From UBA7672 sp963784415 (GTDB lineage Bacteria > Pseudomonadota > Alphaproteobacteria > Caulobacterales > Hyphomonadaceae): 64,000 nucleotides of DNA. A program made the position numbers and the translations under genes. How positions within the stretch are numbered: the stretch's first letter is position 1; each line of letters begins with the position of its first letter. The DNA is taken from NCBI GenBank assembly GCA_963784415.1, contig CAWARK010000011.1, positions 124,001 to 188,000 of the forward strand, read 5' to 3'. The notes below the pieces were generated by a model. The model did no database searches. It saw only the letters and a program-made list of their open reading frames with translations, and was not told where the DNA came from. Shown here piece by piece: positions 62,225 through 64,000 of this stretch.

Positions 62225-62653
62225 ATGGATACGACCAACGCCTCCCGGAAGACCTCGACCAAATCCTCCTCGCCCAAAACCAACTCAGTTGTGTCCGGCA
62301 TCCTCTCGGCGACCCTCGCGCTTGCCGCCGCCGCCTGGACCCTTTCTGCCGGCGTGGGCCTCGCCTCCGCCCAGACGCCGGAAGCCGTCGCCGCCAAGGT
62401 CAGCCATGCCGACCTCAACCTGCGCACCGAAGCCGGCGCCCGCGCCTACCTGAAACGCGTCAACGTCACCGCGAAGGAAATGTGCGGCAACGAACCCGTG
62501 CACAGCCCGCTCTTCCCGCGGGCGCCCGCAAAGTTCGACCACTGCGTCCAGATCGGCGTCGAAACGGGCGTCTACAATTCCGGCGAGCCGCTGGTCATCC
62601 AGCTCCACGCCGGATCGCCTCTCTCGGGCAGCATGACGCTCGCGTCGCGCTAA
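62225..62653 (+). CDS. UrcA family protein
   Basis: A 142-aa exported protein. A Ser/Thr/Lys-rich start and a hydrophobic signal (ending GLASA) precede the UrcA pattern: VSHADLNLRTEAGARAYLKRVNVTAKEMCGNE and a second Cys in FDHCVQIGVE. UrcA proteins are small secreted proteins of unknown function common in alphaproteobacteria. ATG 62225 has AAGGAG just upstream. A strong terminator follows at 62689. Confidence 0.85.
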   Translation: MDTTNASRKTSTKSSSPKTNSVVSGILSATLALAAAAWTLSAGVGLASAQTPEAVAAKVSHADLNLRTEAGARAYLKRVNVTAKEMCGNEPVHSPLFPRAPAKFDHCVQIGVETGVYNSGEPLVIQLHAGSPLSGSMTLASR

Positions 62654-62688
62654 CGGCCTCTCGGGCGGTGCTCCCGCCAAACACCTGA

Positions 62689-62738
62689 CGGCGGGCTTCG
62701 CGGCCACACCGATTCACGCGAAGCCCGCCGGTTTTTCC
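62689..62738 (+). terminator. Rho-independent terminator after the UrcA gene
   Basis: A 14-bp perfect stem (CGGCGGGCTTCGCG 62689-62702, CGCGAAGCCCGCCG 62717-62730) with a 14-nt loop is followed by GTTTTTCC. It ends the UrcA transcript 11 bp before the stop of the convergent NUDIX gene. Confidence 0.88.
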
Positions 62739-62748
62739 GGAAGGTCGC

Positions 62749-63361
62749 CTACCGCTTCCGCGGCTTCCCCTGCTTCGGCTGCGCCATCAGCCAGAAGCCC
62801 AGCGCCATCGCCTTGGCGTCGTCGAAGAACGCCGCGTCCACCCGCGCCAGAAAATCCTCGCGCGAGAACTCCACCCGGCGCGTGTCTTCCTTCTCGGCCG
62901 CCAGCCCCGTGGCCTTCGGATCGACCAGGTCCGCCGTCATCACCGGCGCATAGTAGAGAAAGATCCGCTCCGAGCTCGACCCCGGCGACGACATAGCCCT
63001 GCGAGATCAGCGTGAGCTTCCCCGCCCGATAGCCGACCTCTTCCATCATCTCCCGCCGGATGCAGTCCTCGGGCTCTTCGTCTTCCTCGACCGACCCCGC
63101 CATCGCCTCGACGATATAGCCCGGCCCCTTGTCATAGGTCGCGATGCGGAACTGTTCCGTCAGCACGATCACGTCGCGCTCGACATCATGGATCAGCGCC
63201 GCCGCGCTATCGCCGCGCTCGAACACCAGCCGCTTCACATCGGTGAGCTGCCCCTTGCCCGCCGCGCGATCGAAAGTCGAACACATACTCGTCGATCTTG
63301 TAGCGGCCCTTGAAGACCGTCTTCTTCGACTTGATCTCGACCTTGCGCTTTTTCGCGCCAT
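62749..63361 (-). pseudogene. NUDIX hydrolase, three frameshifts
   Basis: Reads as one NUDIX hydrolase of the GDP-mannose/ADP-ribose pyrophosphatase type across three single-base changes: an A missing from the A5 run (63349-63353, restoring MARKKRKVEIKSKK), an extra base in the AAA/TTT run at 63273-63275 (restoring EYVFDFDRAAG) and one near 62989 (restoring QGYVSPGSSSERIFLYYAP). The Nudix box is GSVEEDEEPEDCIRREMMEEVGY. It cleaves nucleoside diphosphate-linked metabolites. Both ends and the box are conserved, so the gene is probably intact in the organism. Confidence 0.82.
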
Positions 63362-63408
63362 CACTCGAACTCCGGTTCAGCTCTCACCCGCGCATGGCGC
63401 GCAATCGC

Positions 63409-64000
63409 TCAGGCGGCAACCCGTGTCGCCCGCGTGGCGAGCCAGCCCAGCAATGTCACCACGCCCAGCGCCGCAAACGCCTGCGCCGCAGTCAACGGAT
63501 CTTCGCTGACGAACGCGATGAACAGCGCTCCATTGATTGCCAGCGCAATCACCGCAGGCAGCGGATAAAGCGGCATCTTCCACTGCCGTTCCAGCCCCGG
63601 CTCCCGCACCCGCATCGCGATCACAGCCGCATTCACCACCACGCCCATCGCCGCCAGCAGCGACGCCGAGAAGGCAAGCAGCAGATCGTAGACCCCCACC
63701 GTCGCCAGCAGCGCCGCGACGCCAACCGTCACCAGCAACGCAAGGCGCGGCGTACCGTTTTTCGCGACGCTCCTCAGCCCCGGTATGTTGAACTCCCGCG
63801 CCACCGCAAACAGCACGCGCGGAAACACCATCACCATCGAATTGAGCACCGTCACCAGCGAGATCAGCGACACCGCCGTCACGATCGGCTCCGCCGCAGG
63901 CCCGAACACGCGCGACGCCGCATCCGCCGCCACGAGGTTGGAGCCCACCATCTCCGCCGGCGACAGCACGCTCATGTAGGCAAGGTTCGCGAGCACATAG
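63409..64000 (-). CDS. amino acid/polyamine (APC family) permease, C-terminal part
   Basis: About 197 residues of an APC-superfamily permease; the start lies beyond the right edge. Several membrane helices are visible (VTAVSLISLVTVLNSMVMVFPRVLFAVARE, LALLVTVGVAALLATVGVYDLLLAFSASLLAAMGVVVNAAVIAMR, PLPAVIALAINGALFIAFV). The PRVLFAVAREFNIPGLRSVAKNGTP loop between helices is characteristic of the family. The substrate cannot be told from this half. It lies upstream of the NUDIX gene in the same direction. Confidence 0.88.
   Translation of the reverse strand, partial: YVLANLAYMSVLSPAEMVGSNLVAADAASRVFGPAAEPIVTAVSLISLVTVLNSMVMVFPRVLFAVAREFNIPGLRSVAKNGTPRLALLVTVGVAALLATVGVYDLLLAFSASLLAAMGVVVNAAVIAMRVREPGLERQWKMPLYPLPAVIALAINGALFIAFVSEDPLTAAQAFAALGVVTLLGWLATRATRVAA

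Overview
The window is GC-rich chromosomal DNA from an alphaproteobacterium. The evidence is a dnaA-rpsT junction with a dnaA-dnaN-recF-gyrB block, a RegB/RegA/SenC redox module, IalB- and UrcA-family proteins, GANTC (CcrM-type) sites upstream of dnaA, a large TonB-dependent receptor and a TPR-sulfotransferase. Together these suggest a Caulobacterales/Hyphomonadaceae-like organism (inference; no 16S is present). I see no CRISPR array, IS element, prophage, rRNA or tRNA.

Layout. 0-8.6 kb: envelope and housekeeping genes (secreted protein, CocE-type hydrolase, vWA protein, lipoprotein, typA, phnA-like, ppa). 8.8-19.3 kb: hybrid histidine kinase with response regulator, argG, TraB/GumN protein, PepSY protein, a TetR gene facing a 42-aa membrane protein followed by anti-Shine-Dalgarno hairpins, then the overlapping operon gpsA-yciI-lipoprotein-methyltransferase, and trmB. 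19.3-25.9 kb: TetR, beta-carbonic anhydrase, NTF2-like lipoprotein, MHS-type MFS transporter, a TIR-membrane-GATase-like fusion, rlmN, IalB-like protein. 26-31.4 kb: regB-regA with divergent senC, a His-rich lipoprotein and a YgjP-like metallopeptidase. 31.5-38.8 kb: S9 peptidase, TPR-sulfotransferase, TonB-dependent receptor. 39.1-47.7 kb: replication block gyrB-recF-(112-aa gene)-dnaN-dnaA, all on the minus strand, then rpsT and an enoyl-CoA hydratase. 47.7-59.6 kb: hypotheticals, yifB, a decayed epimerase, gshB-BON lipoprotein-yraN-rsmI, a divergent LpoA-like protein, hemW, a kinase/regulator pair and rdgB. 59.7-64 kb: DUF2975 protein with a small HTH regulator, membrane-linked AraC regulator, UrcA protein, NUDIX hydrolase and an amino-acid permease running off the end.

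Two points matter most. First, at least seven otherwise well-conserved genes are broken by single-base frameshifts, many in runs of 3-5 identical bases. That looks like residual assembly error rather than biology, so those genes are annotated across the shifts. Second, the locus at 14.88-15.14 kb (small membrane protein followed by hairpins with CCUCCUCCC-type loops and a terminator, plus a palindrome shared with the neighbouring TetR promoter) looks like a cuckoo/CcsR-type small RNA operon and is the strongest candidate for something undescribed. The TIR-TM-amidotransferase-like fusion at 22.7-24.1 kb is the second candidate.
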